From Contendibacter sp031732755 (lineage in GTDB: Bacteria; Pseudomonadota; Gammaproteobacteria; Competibacterales; Competibacteraceae): a stretch of 36,898 nt of DNA. Position numbers and translations under genes: made by a program. The notes below the pieces were generated by a model. The model saw only the letters and a list, made by a program, of their open reading frames with translations, made no database searches and was not told where the DNA came from. Where the stretch lies: positions 1-36,898 of the forward strand of contig JAVMKI010000013.1 in assembly GCA_031732755.1 (NCBI GenBank), in the 5' to 3' direction. Each line of letters opens with the position of its first letter. The first letter of the stretch is position 1. Shown here one piece after another: positions 15,372-24,046 of the stretch.

Positions 15372-16319
15372 ATGACCACCATTCCGCCACGGTTGATCTT
15401 CGCCGGCACTCCCGACTTCGCCGTTCCGAGCCTGCAAGCCCTGCTGGACGCGGGATATGCGGTCGAAGCCGTCTATACCCAACCGGATCGGCCCGCTGGC
15501 CGTGGCCGCCAACTGCGCGCCAGCCCGCTCAAGGCCTGCGCGGCGGCGGCTGGCGTCCCGGTGCATCAGCCCGTCACCTTGCGCGACGCCACCGTGCAGG
15601 CGGAGTTGGCCGCCCTGAAGCCGGATTTGCTGGTGGTCGCGGCCTACGGCCTGATCCTGCCGCCGGCGGTACTGGCCATGCCGCGCCTGGGGTGCGTCAA
15701 CGTCCATGCATCGTTGTTGCCGCGCTGGCGTGGCGCGGCGCCCATCCACTGGGCGTTGCTGGCGGGTGACACCGAGACCGGGATCAGCCTCATGCAAATG
15801 GACGCCGGGCTGGATACAGGTCCGGTGCTGGCGCGGGCGGATTACCCGATCCCGCGCGGGATCACGGGCGGGGAACTGTATGAGCGACTGGCGCGGTTGG
15901 GCGCTGAAACCTTGCTGGCGATCCTGCCGGATCTGCTGGCCGGACGCCTGACCCCGGAGCCGCAGGACGAGGCTCTCATCACTTACGCCCCCAAGCTCGA
16001 TAAGGCCGATCTGGAACTAGATTGGAGCCAACCCGCGCTGGAACTGGAACGCCGGGTCTTGACCTTCAATCCTCATCCGGTGGCCCGTACCCGCCTGGGT
16101 GATCAAACACTGCGCGTCTGGCGGGCGCGCGCCGAAACGGAACTGGCCGCCGCCGCGCCGGGCACGGTGCTGCGCGAGGCGGGCGATGGCATCGTGGTCG
16201 CCACCGGTTCCGGCGTTTTGCGGTTGACCGAGGTGCAACTGCCCGGCGGACGGCCACTGCCGGTCGCGGCGTTTTTGAACGCCCGCCGGCTGATGGGCCA
16301 GCGCTTGGGCGCGGTATGA
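15372..16319 (+). CDS. fmt: Methionyl-tRNA formyltransferase Fmt
   Basis: Fmt formylates initiator Met-tRNA with 10-formyltetrahydrofolate. The 315-residue protein has the hydrolase-like N-domain starting RLIFAGTPDFAVPSLQ, with catalytic Asn110, His112 (VNVHASLLPRWRGAAPI) and Asp148 (MDAGLDTGPVL), and the C-terminal tRNA-binding domain from about 208. The ATG at 15372 is chosen because the conserved N-terminus starts there; an extension to 15330 lacks homology. No clear ribosome-binding site is visible. The stop overlaps the rsmB start (ATGA). Confidence 0.96.
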   Translation: MTTIPPRLIFAGTPDFAVPSLQALLDAGYAVEAVYTQPDRPAGRGRQLRASPLKACAAAAGVPVHQPVTLRDATVQAELAALKPDLLVVAAYGLILPPAVLAMPRLGCVNVHASLLPRWRGAAPIHWALLAGDTETGISLMQMDAGLDTGPVLARADYPIPRGITGGELYERLARLGAETLLAILPDLLAGRLTPEPQDEALITYAPKLDKADLELDWSQPALELERRVLTFNPHPVARTRLGDQTLRVWRARAETELAAAAPGTVLREAGDGIVVATGSGVLRLTEVQLPGGRPLPVAAFLNARRLMGQRLGAV

Positions 16320-17647
16320 ACGTCCGCGCTGTCGCCGCCCAGGCGCTAGGGCAGGTCTTGGGCGAGGGTCGGTCGCTGGCGGTGGTTTTGCCAGCGGCGC
16401 TGGAGCGCGTCGCGCCGCGCGATCGCGGGCTGCTCTGGGAGTTGTGCCATGGCGCCTGTCGCTGGCAACCGGAATTACAGCCACTACTGGATGGTTTGTT
16501 AACCCGGCCGCTCGATCCACGCGAATCGGTGACGCGGGCGCTGCTGCTCGTTGGTCTTTACCAACTCCTGCATTTACGCATCCCCGACCATGCCGCGGTC
16601 GCCGAAACCGTCGCCGCCGCTCGCCAGTTGCGCAAACCCTGGGCAGTGGGTTTGACTAATGCCGTGCTCCGGTCGTTCTCGCGCCGGCATGCGGAACTGC
16701 GGGCGCGACTGGAGACTATTGAGGAAGCCCGGACAGCTCATCCGCGCTGGTTGCTGGAATGGTTGCAACGGGATTGGCCGGATGACTGGCCAGCCATCGT
16801 CGCCGCCAATAACACCCGCCCCCCCTTCACCTTACGGGTCAATCCACGGCGGTGCGACCGTGATGACTATCGAACGCGGTTGACGGCGGCGGGCCAACAC
16901 GCCGAGCCGGTCGCGGCGGCGCCGGCGGCGTTGACGCTGGCCGAGCCGGTTGAGCCCGCCGCGTTGCCGGGATTCGCCGACGGCCAGGTTTCGGTGCAGG
17001 ATGCCGCCGCGCAACTGGCCGCGCCGCTGCTGGACGCGCGGCCAGGAATGCGGGTGCTGGATGCCTGTGCCGCGCCGGGCGGCAAAACCGCTCATCTGCT
17101 GGAATGCATCCCGGATTTGGACCTGACCGCGTTGGATCAGGATGCCGCCCGGTTGGAGCGGATGCGGGACAACCTGACCCGGTTGCGACTCGCCGGCCGG
17201 TTGGTCCCAGGTGACGCTAGCCGGCCAGCGGATTGGTGGGACGGTGTTCCCTACGACCGGATTTTGCTGGATGCGCCGTGTTCGGCCACCGGCGTCATCC
17301 GCCGTCATCCGGACATCAAGCTGTTGCGGCGGGAAACGGATATCGCGGCGCTGGCCGACCGGCAGCGAGCGCTATTAGCGGCGTTGTGGCCATTGCTGCG
17401 GCCCGGCGGTCGGTTGCTGTACGCCACCTGTTCGATGTTGCGGCGGGAAAACGAACAGGTTGTGGCGGCTTTTCTCGCTGCCCAGCCGGAAGCCAGGGAA
17501 CAGCCGATCCCAGCGGATTGGGGCCGCGCGCTGGCGCGGGGTCGCCAGATTCTTCCTGGCGAGGCCGGCATGGACGGATTTTATTACGCCGCGCTGGTCA
17601 AATCGGCGGCCATGGGAGGGTCGCCATGCGGGCTGGCGCGCGGATGA
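16316..17647 (+). CDS. rsmB: 16S rRNA m5C967 methyltransferase RsmB (Sun/Fmu)
   Basis: RsmB methylates C967 of 16S rRNA with S-adenosylmethionine. The 443-residue protein has an N-terminal NusB-like RNA-binding domain (about 1-140) and a C-terminal methyltransferase domain. The SAM-binding motif is VLDACAAPGGKT (248-258). The two working cysteines are Cys322 in DAPCSATGV and Cys372 in ATCSML, the latter being the catalytic one in this family. The start overlaps fmt by 4 bases, and the end overlaps the next gene by 22. Confidence 0.96.
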   Translation: MNVRAVAAQALGQVLGEGRSLAVVLPAALERVAPRDRGLLWELCHGACRWQPELQPLLDGLLTRPLDPRESVTRALLLVGLYQLLHLRIPDHAAVAETVAAARQLRKPWAVGLTNAVLRSFSRRHAELRARLETIEEARTAHPRWLLEWLQRDWPDDWPAIVAANNTRPPFTLRVNPRRCDRDDYRTRLTAAGQHAEPVAAAPAALTLAEPVEPAALPGFADGQVSVQDAAAQLAAPLLDARPGMRVLDACAAPGGKTAHLLECIPDLDLTALDQDAARLERMRDNLTRLRLAGRLVPGDASRPADWWDGVPYDRILLDAPCSATGVIRRHPDIKLLRRETDIAALADRQRALLAALWPLLRPGGRLLYATCSMLRRENEQVVAAFLAAQPEAREQPIPADWGRALARGRQILPGEAGMDGFYYAALVKSAAMGGSPCGLARG

Positions 17648-18204
17648 TGGTTGGGTCGGCACGCGCCGCGCGCTGGCTGGCGCTGTTGCTCGGCCTGCTG
17701 TGGGCCATCAGCGGCCGCGCGGCCGGTTTCGAAGTGCTCAGCGCCGCTACCCGGCTGGAGGGAGGGATTTATCGGCTGGATGCCCGGATCGAATATCGGT
17801 TCAGCACCGCGGCGCTGGAGGCGCTGCAAAACGGGGTGCCGCTGACCGTCGAGGTCGAGATGGAGGTACGTCGGCGGCGATCCTGGCTGTGGGACGAAAC
17901 CGTCTATGCCCTGACCCAACGCTTTCAACTGGAATATCATGCGTTGAGTCGGCAATACCTGGTTGGCAATCTCAACAGCGGCGAGCGCCGCGCTTTTCCC
18001 ACCCGATCCGCCGCGCTAGGGTTCATGGGACGCATTCAGAATTTTCCCCTGCTTGATCGGAGCCTGCTGACCGGAAACGAGCGCTACGAGGGCGCCCTGC
18101 GGGTTTTGCTGGACATCGAATCCTTGCCAGCGCCGCTGCGGCTGCTCGCCTATCTCTCGGACGACTGGCGGCTGGCCAGCGAGTGGCGCACATGGCCGCT
18201 CTGA
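17626..18204 (+). CDS. DUF4390 family exported protein
   Basis: This 192-residue protein has a signal peptide (hydrophobic stretch about residues 14-33, ending near SGRAAG) followed by a beta-rich domain with ARIEYRFSTAALEALQNGVPLTVEVEMEV, which I recognise as the DUF4390 family. Function is unknown. The family typically sits between rsmB and the ntrY-type kinase, as here, so a link to periplasmic sensing is conceivable but unproved. The ATG at 17626 has GGGAGGG five bases upstream. It overlaps the rsmB end by 22 bases, and its own stop overlaps the kinase gene. Confidence 0.85.
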   Translation: MRAGARMMVGSARAARWLALLLGLLWAISGRAAGFEVLSAATRLEGGIYRLDARIEYRFSTAALEALQNGVPLTVEVEMEVRRRRSWLWDETVYALTQRFQLEYHALSRQYLVGNLNSGERRAFPTRSAALGFMGRIQNFPLLDRSLLTGNERYEGALRVLLDIESLPAPLRLLAYLSDDWRLASEWRTWPL

Positions 18205-20420
18205 TGCGTCGACTGGCGCGTGGCCGGGGACGGTGGCCGGCGTTGGCGCTGCTGGGACTGTTGCTGGTCATCCTGGTGCTGATGGGGCGCGTCGCCACCA
18301 ACCCGACGCAGTTTGGCCAGGTGTACTCCGGACTATTGCTGCTCAGCACCATCGGCCTGGGGGCGCTGGCGATCCTGATCCTGTACAACCTGGTGGCCTT
18401 GCTCAACCTGTACCGCCGCCGCGCGCCTGGCGCGCGCCTGACCTTGCGGCTGGCCAGCATCTTCGCGGTGCTGGCCATCACCCCGGTGGCCGTGGTCTAC
18501 GGGTTCTCGCTGCATTTCCTGCAGCGGGGGATCGATAGCTGGTTCAACGTCCAGGTGGATCGGGGACTCGGGGATGCGTTGGAACTGAGCCGCACCGCCC
18601 TGGATTTGCGGATGCGCGAGGTGCTCAAGCAAACCAACCGAATCGCTGGAGCCGTGGCCGATAGCGATGACAGCCAAGTGGCCCGCCGGTTGGATGAATG
18701 GCTCGATCTGGGCGAGGGATCCGAACTGACTCTGTTCGGGCGGGGGGGGCGCATCATCGCCACCGCCACCACCGACCCAACGCTGATCGTGCCGGAACCG
18801 CCGCCGGAAGCCGTGCTGCTGCAAGTTCGCCAAGGTCGCGATTATGTCGGTTTGGAACCGATCCGCGACGCCGGTTTTCATATCCGGGCGGTGGTGCGGG
18901 CCGCCACGACGGGCGACGAGGAGCGGTTGCTGCAAGCGCTGTTTCCGGTGACGGACCGGCTAAGCCTGCTGGCCGATGCGGTGCAAGCCGCCTTCGACAG
19001 CTACAAGGAACTGATTTTTCTACGAGCGCCGCTTAAGGCCAGCTTTACCCTGACGCTATCGCTGGTCCTGTTGCTGGCGGTGTTGACCGCGTTCTGGGCG
19101 GCGTTCCATGCCGCGCGCCAACTGGTGCGGCCGTTGCGGGAGTTGGCCGAGGGCACCGAGGCTGTCGCGGCGGGCCAGTTTGACAAGCAACTGCCGGGCA
19201 CCGGGGAGCACGAACTGGGGTTTCTGGCGCAGTCTTTCAACCAGATGACCCGCAGTCTGGCCCAGGCGCGCGATGCGGCGCGGCGCAGTCAGGAACTGGT
19301 CGAAGGTCAGCGCGCCTATCTGGAAACCGTGTTGGCGCGGCTGTCGTCCGGGGTACTGACGCTGGATCAGGCGGGTCGGCTGCAAACCTGCAACGCCGCC
19401 GCCAGCCAGATTTTGGGCGTGGACCTGACCGCCTTTATCGGTGTGGATCACCAGTATATCGTTGCCGCGCAGCCGGCATTGGAGGATTTGATCGAAGCGA
19501 TTGGCCCCCAACTGAGCAATGCCACGGGCGACTGGCGGCAGGAAATTGCCTGGTTCGGAGGAACCGGGCGCCGGATTCTGCTTTGCCGCGGCAGTTCGTT
19601 GCCCAATACCGTCGGCCTGCGGGGTGGCCATGTGATTGTGTTCGACGACATCACGCACTTGGTGCGGGCCGAACGCGATGCCGCCTGGGCCGAGGTGGCG
19701 CGCCGCCTGGCCCACGAGATCAAAAACCCGCTGACTCCCATTCAACTTGCCGCCGAGCGTATCCGCCACAAATATCTGAAGCAATTCGACGACGAGCAGG
19801 GCCGAGTGCTGGATCGCGGCACTCACACCATCATTCAACAGGTCCAGGCGATGAAGGAGATGGTGGACGCCTTCAACGAATATGCGCGCCCGCCGCGCCT
19901 GCAACTGGCACCACTGGATCTGAACGAGTTCGTCGCCGAGGTGCTCTATCTCTACCGCGACTATCCCGCCGGGGTGGAGATCAAGTTGGAGCTGGCTCAG
20001 GAATCGTTGCCGGTCAACGCGGACAAAGTGCGCCTGCGCCAGTTGTTGCACAACCTGGTCAAGAATGCCATCGAGGCCATCCGCGATGGCCACGGCTCGA
20101 CGCTGTGGATCGGCACCAGCCGCGCGCACGTCGTCGGCGCCGATTGCGCCGAACTGAGCGTGCGCGACGATGGACCGGGTTTCCCCAACACCATTCTGGC
20201 CAACGCCTTCGAGCCGTATGTGACTACCAAACCCAAGGGAACCGGGCTAGGATTGGCGATTGTCAAGAAAATCGTTGAAGAACACGGCGGCTGGATCCAG
20301 TTGGAATCACCGCCCGAAGGTGGGGCGCGGATCGTGATCCGCTTGCCGCTGTTGCGCGACGGCGTCGGACCGCCCGCGCTTTCCGCCGTGCCATTGCACA
20401 CCGAGAAGGAGGCCGGATGA
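18192..20420 (+). CDS. ntrY: NtrY-like membrane sensor histidine kinase
   Basis: This 742-residue kinase is the likely partner of the next gene's NtrX. It has three N-terminal membrane spans (about 17-33, 44-72, 85-110), an extracytoplasmic sensor part (about 112-285), a fourth span (285-306), a HAMP linker (307-360), a PAS domain (about 372-490), a HisKA region with phospho-acceptor His508 (RRLAHEIKNPLTPIQ) and an ATPase domain with LVKNAIEAI, RDDGPGF and KGTGLGLAIVKKI. NtrY systems respond to nitrogen or redox state in other bacteria. Start choice is open among GTG 18183, ATG 18192 and ATG 18204 (TGATG overlap with the previous stop). Confidence 0.92.
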   Translation: MAALMRRLARGRGRWPALALLGLLLVILVLMGRVATNPTQFGQVYSGLLLLSTIGLGALAILILYNLVALLNLYRRRAPGARLTLRLASIFAVLAITPVAVVYGFSLHFLQRGIDSWFNVQVDRGLGDALELSRTALDLRMREVLKQTNRIAGAVADSDDSQVARRLDEWLDLGEGSELTLFGRGGRIIATATTDPTLIVPEPPPEAVLLQVRQGRDYVGLEPIRDAGFHIRAVVRAATTGDEERLLQALFPVTDRLSLLADAVQAAFDSYKELIFLRAPLKASFTLTLSLVLLLAVLTAFWAAFHAARQLVRPLRELAEGTEAVAAGQFDKQLPGTGEHELGFLAQSFNQMTRSLAQARDAARRSQELVEGQRAYLETVLARLSSGVLTLDQAGRLQTCNAAASQILGVDLTAFIGVDHQYIVAAQPALEDLIEAIGPQLSNATGDWRQEIAWFGGTGRRILLCRGSSLPNTVGLRGGHVIVFDDITHLVRAERDAAWAEVARRLAHEIKNPLTPIQLAAERIRHKYLKQFDDEQGRVLDRGTHTIIQQVQAMKEMVDAFNEYARPPRLQLAPLDLNEFVAEVLYLYRDYPAGVEIKLELAQESLPVNADKVRLRQLLHNLVKNAIEAIRDGHGSTLWIGTSRAHVVGADCAELSVRDDGPGFPNTILANAFEPYVTTKPKGTGLGLAIVKKIVEEHGGWIQLESPPEGGARIVIRLPLLRDGVGPPALSAVPLHTEKEAG

Positions 20421-21790
20421 ACGCGCCTTATATTCTGGTCGTTGATGACGAACCGGATATCCGTGACCTGGTAAAGGAAATTCTAGAGGATGAAGGGGGG
20501 TATACCGTTACGACCGCGGAAAACGCCGCCGCCGCCCGCGAGGCGCGTCGGGTCCAGCGACCCGATTTGATCCTGCTCGATATCTGGATGCCCGACACCG
20601 ACGGTATCAGCCTGCTTAAGGAGTGGAGCGAGGGCGATCATTTACCCTGTCCGGTGATCATGATGTCCGGGCACGGCACGGTCGAGACCGCCGTGGAAGC
20701 CACCCGGCTGGGCGCCTACGATTTTATCGAGAAGCCGCTGTCCATGGCCAAACTGCTGCTGACCGTGGAGCGGGCGCTGGATGCGGATCGGTTGGCGCGG
20801 GAAAATCAGAACTTGCGCCGCCAGCAGCGGGTGGTCTCCGAACCGGTGGGTCGCAGCGAGGTCGTGCAGCGGTTGCGGGCCCAGGTGCTCAAGATCGCCC
20901 AGCACGATGCGCCGGTATTGATCTTTGGCGAACCGGGCACCGGCAAGGAGGTTTACGCCCGCTTCCTGCATGCCCACAGTCCACGCCGAGCCGGCCCGTT
21001 CGTGGATGTCGGGGTCGGCTCCATCGCCCGCGAGAACGCCAGCCTGGAGCTGTTTGGCTCCGAACAGGGCGACCGGATTCATTATGGCCGGTTGGAGCAG
21101 GCCAGCGGCGGCACGCTGTTTCTCGACGAACTGGCCGACATGGACCTCGAAGCCCAGGCCAAGCTGGCCAGCGCGCTGGAGAATCGCTCCTTTCTGCGCA
21201 TCAGCGGCAAGGAATCGGTGCGGGTGAATGTGCGGGTTGTGGCCGCCACCCACCGTGATCTGGAGCAGGAAGTGGCGGCCGGGCGATTCCGTGAGGATCT
21301 GTACTATCAATTGAATGTGGTGCCGATCCGGTTGCCGCCCCTGCGCGACCATGTCGAGGACGTGCCGGAACTGCTGAATTACTATGTCGGCTATTTCGTC
21401 GATCAGGAAAATCTCACCTATCGCCATTTCACCCTGGCTGCTCAGAACCGGCTGCGCAATTACGCCTGGCCCGGCAACATCCGCGAACTCAAGAATCTGG
21501 TGCAGCGTCTTTTGATTTTGGGGGGCGAGGAGGAAATCGCGCTGGAAGAGGTGGACGCCGCGGTGCGCGGCGCTACCGCCACCAAGTCCCAGGACGCCGG
21601 CAACATTCCCCTGAATCTGACGTTGCGCGAGGCCCGCGAGCAGTTCGAGCGCACGTACCTGATGCAGCAGTTTCGCGAATGCGAGGGCAACGTGGCGCGG
21701 TTGGCCGAGCGGGTCGGCATGGAGCGCACCAACCTCTACCGCAAGTTGCGTGCCTTGGGCATCGATCCCAAGAAAGCCCTGGATGAGTGA
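20417..21790 (+). CDS. ntrX: NtrX-like response regulator, GAFTGA loop missing
   Basis: The 457-residue regulator has a receiver domain (1-120, phospho-acceptor Asp55 in LLDIWMPD, Lys106 in EKP), an AAA+ domain (about 143-375) with Walker A GEPGTGKE (171-178) and Walker B GTLFLDEL, and a Fis-type helix-turn-helix (NVARLAERVGMERTNLYRKL). Where sigma-54 activators have GAFTGA, this protein reads ELFGSEQGDRIHYGRLEQA (211-229), so the sigma-54-contacting loop is shortened and lost. It therefore probably regulates sigma-70 promoters or represses. It overlaps ntrY by 4 bases (ATGA) and precedes trkA by 9. Confidence 0.93.
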   Translation: MNAPYILVVDDEPDIRDLVKEILEDEGGYTVTTAENAAAAREARRVQRPDLILLDIWMPDTDGISLLKEWSEGDHLPCPVIMMSGHGTVETAVEATRLGAYDFIEKPLSMAKLLLTVERALDADRLARENQNLRRQQRVVSEPVGRSEVVQRLRAQVLKIAQHDAPVLIFGEPGTGKEVYARFLHAHSPRRAGPFVDVGVGSIARENASLELFGSEQGDRIHYGRLEQASGGTLFLDELADMDLEAQAKLASALENRSFLRISGKESVRVNVRVVAATHRDLEQEVAAGRFREDLYYQLNVVPIRLPPLRDHVEDVPELLNYYVGYFVDQENLTYRHFTLAAQNRLRNYAWPGNIRELKNLVQRLLILGGEEEIALEEVDAAVRGATATKSQDAGNIPLNLTLREAREQFERTYLMQQFRECEGNVARLAERVGMERTNLYRKLRALGIDPKKALDE

Positions 21791-21799
21791 GCGCGAGAG

Positions 21800-23179
21800 A
21801 TGAAAATCATCATTCTGGGCGCCGGCCAGGTAGGGGGATCGGTGGCGCATATTTTGGCCAGCGAAGCCAACGATGTCACGGTGGTGGACGTCGACACCGA
21901 GCGCTTGCAAGCGCTGCAGGACCGGCTGGACCTGCGCACGATCCGTGGTCATGCGTCCTATCCAAGTGTGCTCGAACAGGCCGGCGTCGCCGACGCCGAC
22001 ATGTTGATCGCGTTGACCGACAACGACGAGGTGAACATGGTGGCCTGTCAGGTCGCCCATACCCTGTTCAACACGCCCACCAAGATCGCGCGGGTCCGCT
22101 CGAGTAGCTACATGGCTTATCAGGAGCAGCTTTTCAAGGACGAAGCGTTGCCCATCGACGTGTTGATCAGTCCCGAACAACTGGTAACCGACTATATCCA
22201 GCGCATCATCGAGCATCCTGGCGCTTTGCAGGTACTGGACTTCGCCGAGGGCCAGGTGCGGTTGGTGGGTGTCAAGGCCTATGAAGGTAGCACCTTGGTG
22301 AGTCAGGCGCTGCGCGCGCTGCCGGAGCGGATGCCGGGCATCGAAACCCGGGTGGCGGCCATCTTTCGCCAAGGCAGTCCGATCATCCCGGAGGGCAACA
22401 CCATCATCGAGGCGGATGACGAGGTGTTCTTCATCGCCGCCCGCAAGAATACCCGCGCCATCGTCGGTGAACTGCGCAAGCTGGACAAGATGGTCAAGCG
22501 CATCATCATCGCTGGCGGCGGCCACATCGGCGCCCGGCTGGCGCAGGGCCTGGAGGATCGGTTTCAAGTCAAGGTGATCGAATGCAATCCCGTCACCGCT
22601 AGACGGTTGTCCGAGCAACTGGGCCGCGCCATTGTATTGCAGGGCGACGCCGCCGACGAAAACCTGTTGCGCCAGGAGAACATCGAACAGGTGGATGTGT
22701 ACTGCGCCGTCACCAACGATGACGAGGCCAATATCCTGTCCGCCATGCAGGCCAAGCGGATGGGCGCGCGCAAGGTGATGGCGTTGATCAATCTGGTGTC
22801 CTATGTGGATCTGGTGGAATCGTCGGGCATCATCGATATCGCCATCTCGCCGCAGCAAGCCACCATCGGCAGCTTGTTGACGCATGTCCGCCGGGGCGAT
22901 GTGGCGAAAGTGCATTCCCTGCGCCGTGGAGCCGCTGAAGCCATCGAAGCGGTCGCCCACGGCGACTACAAGACCTCGAAGGTGGTGGGCCGGCGGGTGG
23001 AGGAGATTCGCCTGCCGTCGGGCGCCACCATCGGCGCTATCGCCCGTGGCGACGAAGTGATCGTTTGCCATCACGATACGGTGATCGAGGCGGACGACCA
23101 CGTTATTTTGTTTCTGATCGATAAGAAACGGGTGCCGGAAGTGGAGCGGCTGTTCGCGGTCGGGGCGACGTTTCTTTAG
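21800..23179 (+). CDS. trkA: Trk potassium uptake regulatory subunit TrkA
   Basis: TrkA is the cytoplasmic NAD(H)-binding regulator of the Trk potassium channel (TrkH or TrkG, not in the window). The 459-residue protein holds two tandem RCK units, each with a Rossmann domain (GAGQVG at 7-12, GGGHIG at 239-244) and a C-terminal TrkA_C domain. Asp30 (VVDVD) is placed to bind NAD ribose. Linkage with def-fmt-rsmB is classic for gammaproteobacteria. It ends the cluster. Confidence 0.97.
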   Translation: MKIIILGAGQVGGSVAHILASEANDVTVVDVDTERLQALQDRLDLRTIRGHASYPSVLEQAGVADADMLIALTDNDEVNMVACQVAHTLFNTPTKIARVRSSSYMAYQEQLFKDEALPIDVLISPEQLVTDYIQRIIEHPGALQVLDFAEGQVRLVGVKAYEGSTLVSQALRALPERMPGIETRVAAIFRQGSPIIPEGNTIIEADDEVFFIAARKNTRAIVGELRKLDKMVKRIIIAGGGHIGARLAQGLEDRFQVKVIECNPVTARRLSEQLGRAIVLQGDAADENLLRQENIEQVDVYCAVTNDDEANILSAMQAKRMGARKVMALINLVSYVDLVESSGIIDIAISPQQATIGSLLTHVRRGDVAKVHSLRRGAAEAIEAVAHGDYKTSKVVGRRVEEIRLPSGATIGAIARGDEVIVCHHDTVIEADDHVILFLIDKKRVPEVERLFAVGATFL

Positions 23180-23204
23180 CCCCGCGCGGCGATCCTCCGC
23201 CTTA

Positions 23205-23245
23205 TGCTAAAATCCGCGCGCTCCGGTTCCGAACCGGGGGCCCCC
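23205..23245 (+). promoter_or_regulatory. Extended -10 promoter followed by perfect palindromes
   Basis: TGCTAAAAT (23205-23213) is an extended -10 element. Ten bases downstream, about where transcription would start, come CCGGTTC-C-GAACCGG (23223-23237) and GGGGGCCCCC (23236-23245). The element should drive the PIMT-like gene. The palindrome could be an operator or a 5' hairpin on the message, or the trkA terminator. Confidence 0.42.
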
Positions 23246-23287
23246 GCCAGAATTCCAACACCACCAAGCGTTGACAGGACCCCGACC

Positions 23288-23947
23288 ATGACCGCATTCA
23301 ATTTTGAACTGGCCCGCCACAACATGATCGAGCAACAGATCCGGCCCTGGGATGTGCTGGATCAGCGGGCGCTGGACACCCTGGCCCACGTGCCGCGCGA
23401 GGATTTCGTGCCGGAGCGTTATCGCAATCTGGCATTCAGCGATGTCGCCATCCCCCTCGGTCATGGCGAGGCCATGCTGAAACCCAACATCGAAGGCCGG
23501 ATTTTGCAAGCGCTGGCGGTGCAACCGACCGATCATGTCCTGGAGGTCGGCACGGGCAGCGGCTACCTGACGGCTTGCCTGGCGCGGTTGGCCGCCAGCG
23601 TGGTCAGCGTGGATATCGTGCCCGAGTTCGTCGAGACCGCCCGCCAGAAGCTCAAGGTCCATGGCTTCCACAACGTGGCGCTGCATGCGGGCGACGCCAG
23701 CCAGGGCTGGGGCGAGCGCCGCTACAACGCCATCGCGGTCACCGGCTCGGTGGCAATGGTGGCCGAGGTCTGGCGACAAAGCCTGAGCCTGGGCGGTCGG
23801 CTGTTCATCGTGGCCGGCCAGCCACCGGTGATGGAAGCATTGTTGATCACCCGGCTCGGCGAGCAGGAATGGATCCGGGAGAGCCTGTTTGATACCGAAT
23901 TACCGCCCCTGCGCGGCGCGGCCCCGATCAAGACCTTTACGTTCTGA
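23288..23947 (+). CDS. Protein-L-isoaspartate O-methyltransferase-like protein
   Basis: This 219-residue SAM-dependent methyltransferase belongs to the PIMT (PCMT) family: NMIEQQIRPWDVLD, VPREDFVPERYRNLAFSD, and the SAM motif LEVGTGSGYLTACLA (85-99). In the usual catalytic segment GQTISQP it reads LGHGEAMLKP, so repair of isoaspartate is doubtful. Genes like this often sit upstream of tolC in gammaproteobacteria and form a distinct subgroup. The ATG at 23288 precedes the conserved region; the frame extends upstream to 23204 without homology. Confidence 0.88.
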   Translation: MTAFNFELARHNMIEQQIRPWDVLDQRALDTLAHVPREDFVPERYRNLAFSDVAIPLGHGEAMLKPNIEGRILQALAVQPTDHVLEVGTGSGYLTACLARLAASVVSVDIVPEFVETARQKLKVHGFHNVALHAGDASQGWGERRYNAIAVTGSVAMVAEVWRQSLSLGGRLFIVAGQPPVMEALLITRLGEQEWIRESLFDTELPPLRGAAPIKTFTF

Positions 23948-23968
23948 GCGCCCGCGAATGGTGATCAC

Positions 23969-23998
23969 GGCCCACGGATTCCCCAGGGGCCGTGGGTC
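23969..23998 (+). terminator. Stem-loop after the PIMT-like gene
   Basis: CCCACGG (23971-23977) pairs with CCGTGGG (23990-23996); one wobble pair and one G-C pair extend the stem. The loop itself contains CCCC-A-GGGG. The sequence after it (TCTCTGG) is only mildly T-rich, so it is a possible but weak terminator 21 bases after the stop. Confidence 0.4.
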
Positions 23999-24004
23999 TC
24001 TGGT

Positions 24005-24024
24005 ATATTAGTGTTTGCTAATAT
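24005..24024 (+). promoter_or_regulatory. Perfect inverted repeat upstream of tolC, probable operator
   Basis: ATATTAG (24005-24011) and CTAATAT (24018-24024) form a perfect 7+6+7 inverted repeat that ends 22 bases before the tolC ATG. It is AT-rich in a GC-rich context, as expected of a repressor site near a promoter; TATATT (24004-24009) may serve as the -10. The regulator is unknown. Confidence 0.5.
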
Positions 24025-24046
24025 CCAAGTGGGAGTTTCGATAGCC

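Noticed and set aside
20642..23101. Minus-strand open frame of 819 codons opposite ntrX and trkA
   Set aside because: It is a shadow of two genes with strong domain support; composition (His, Gln, Asp, Gly) is that of antisense translation in GC-rich DNA.
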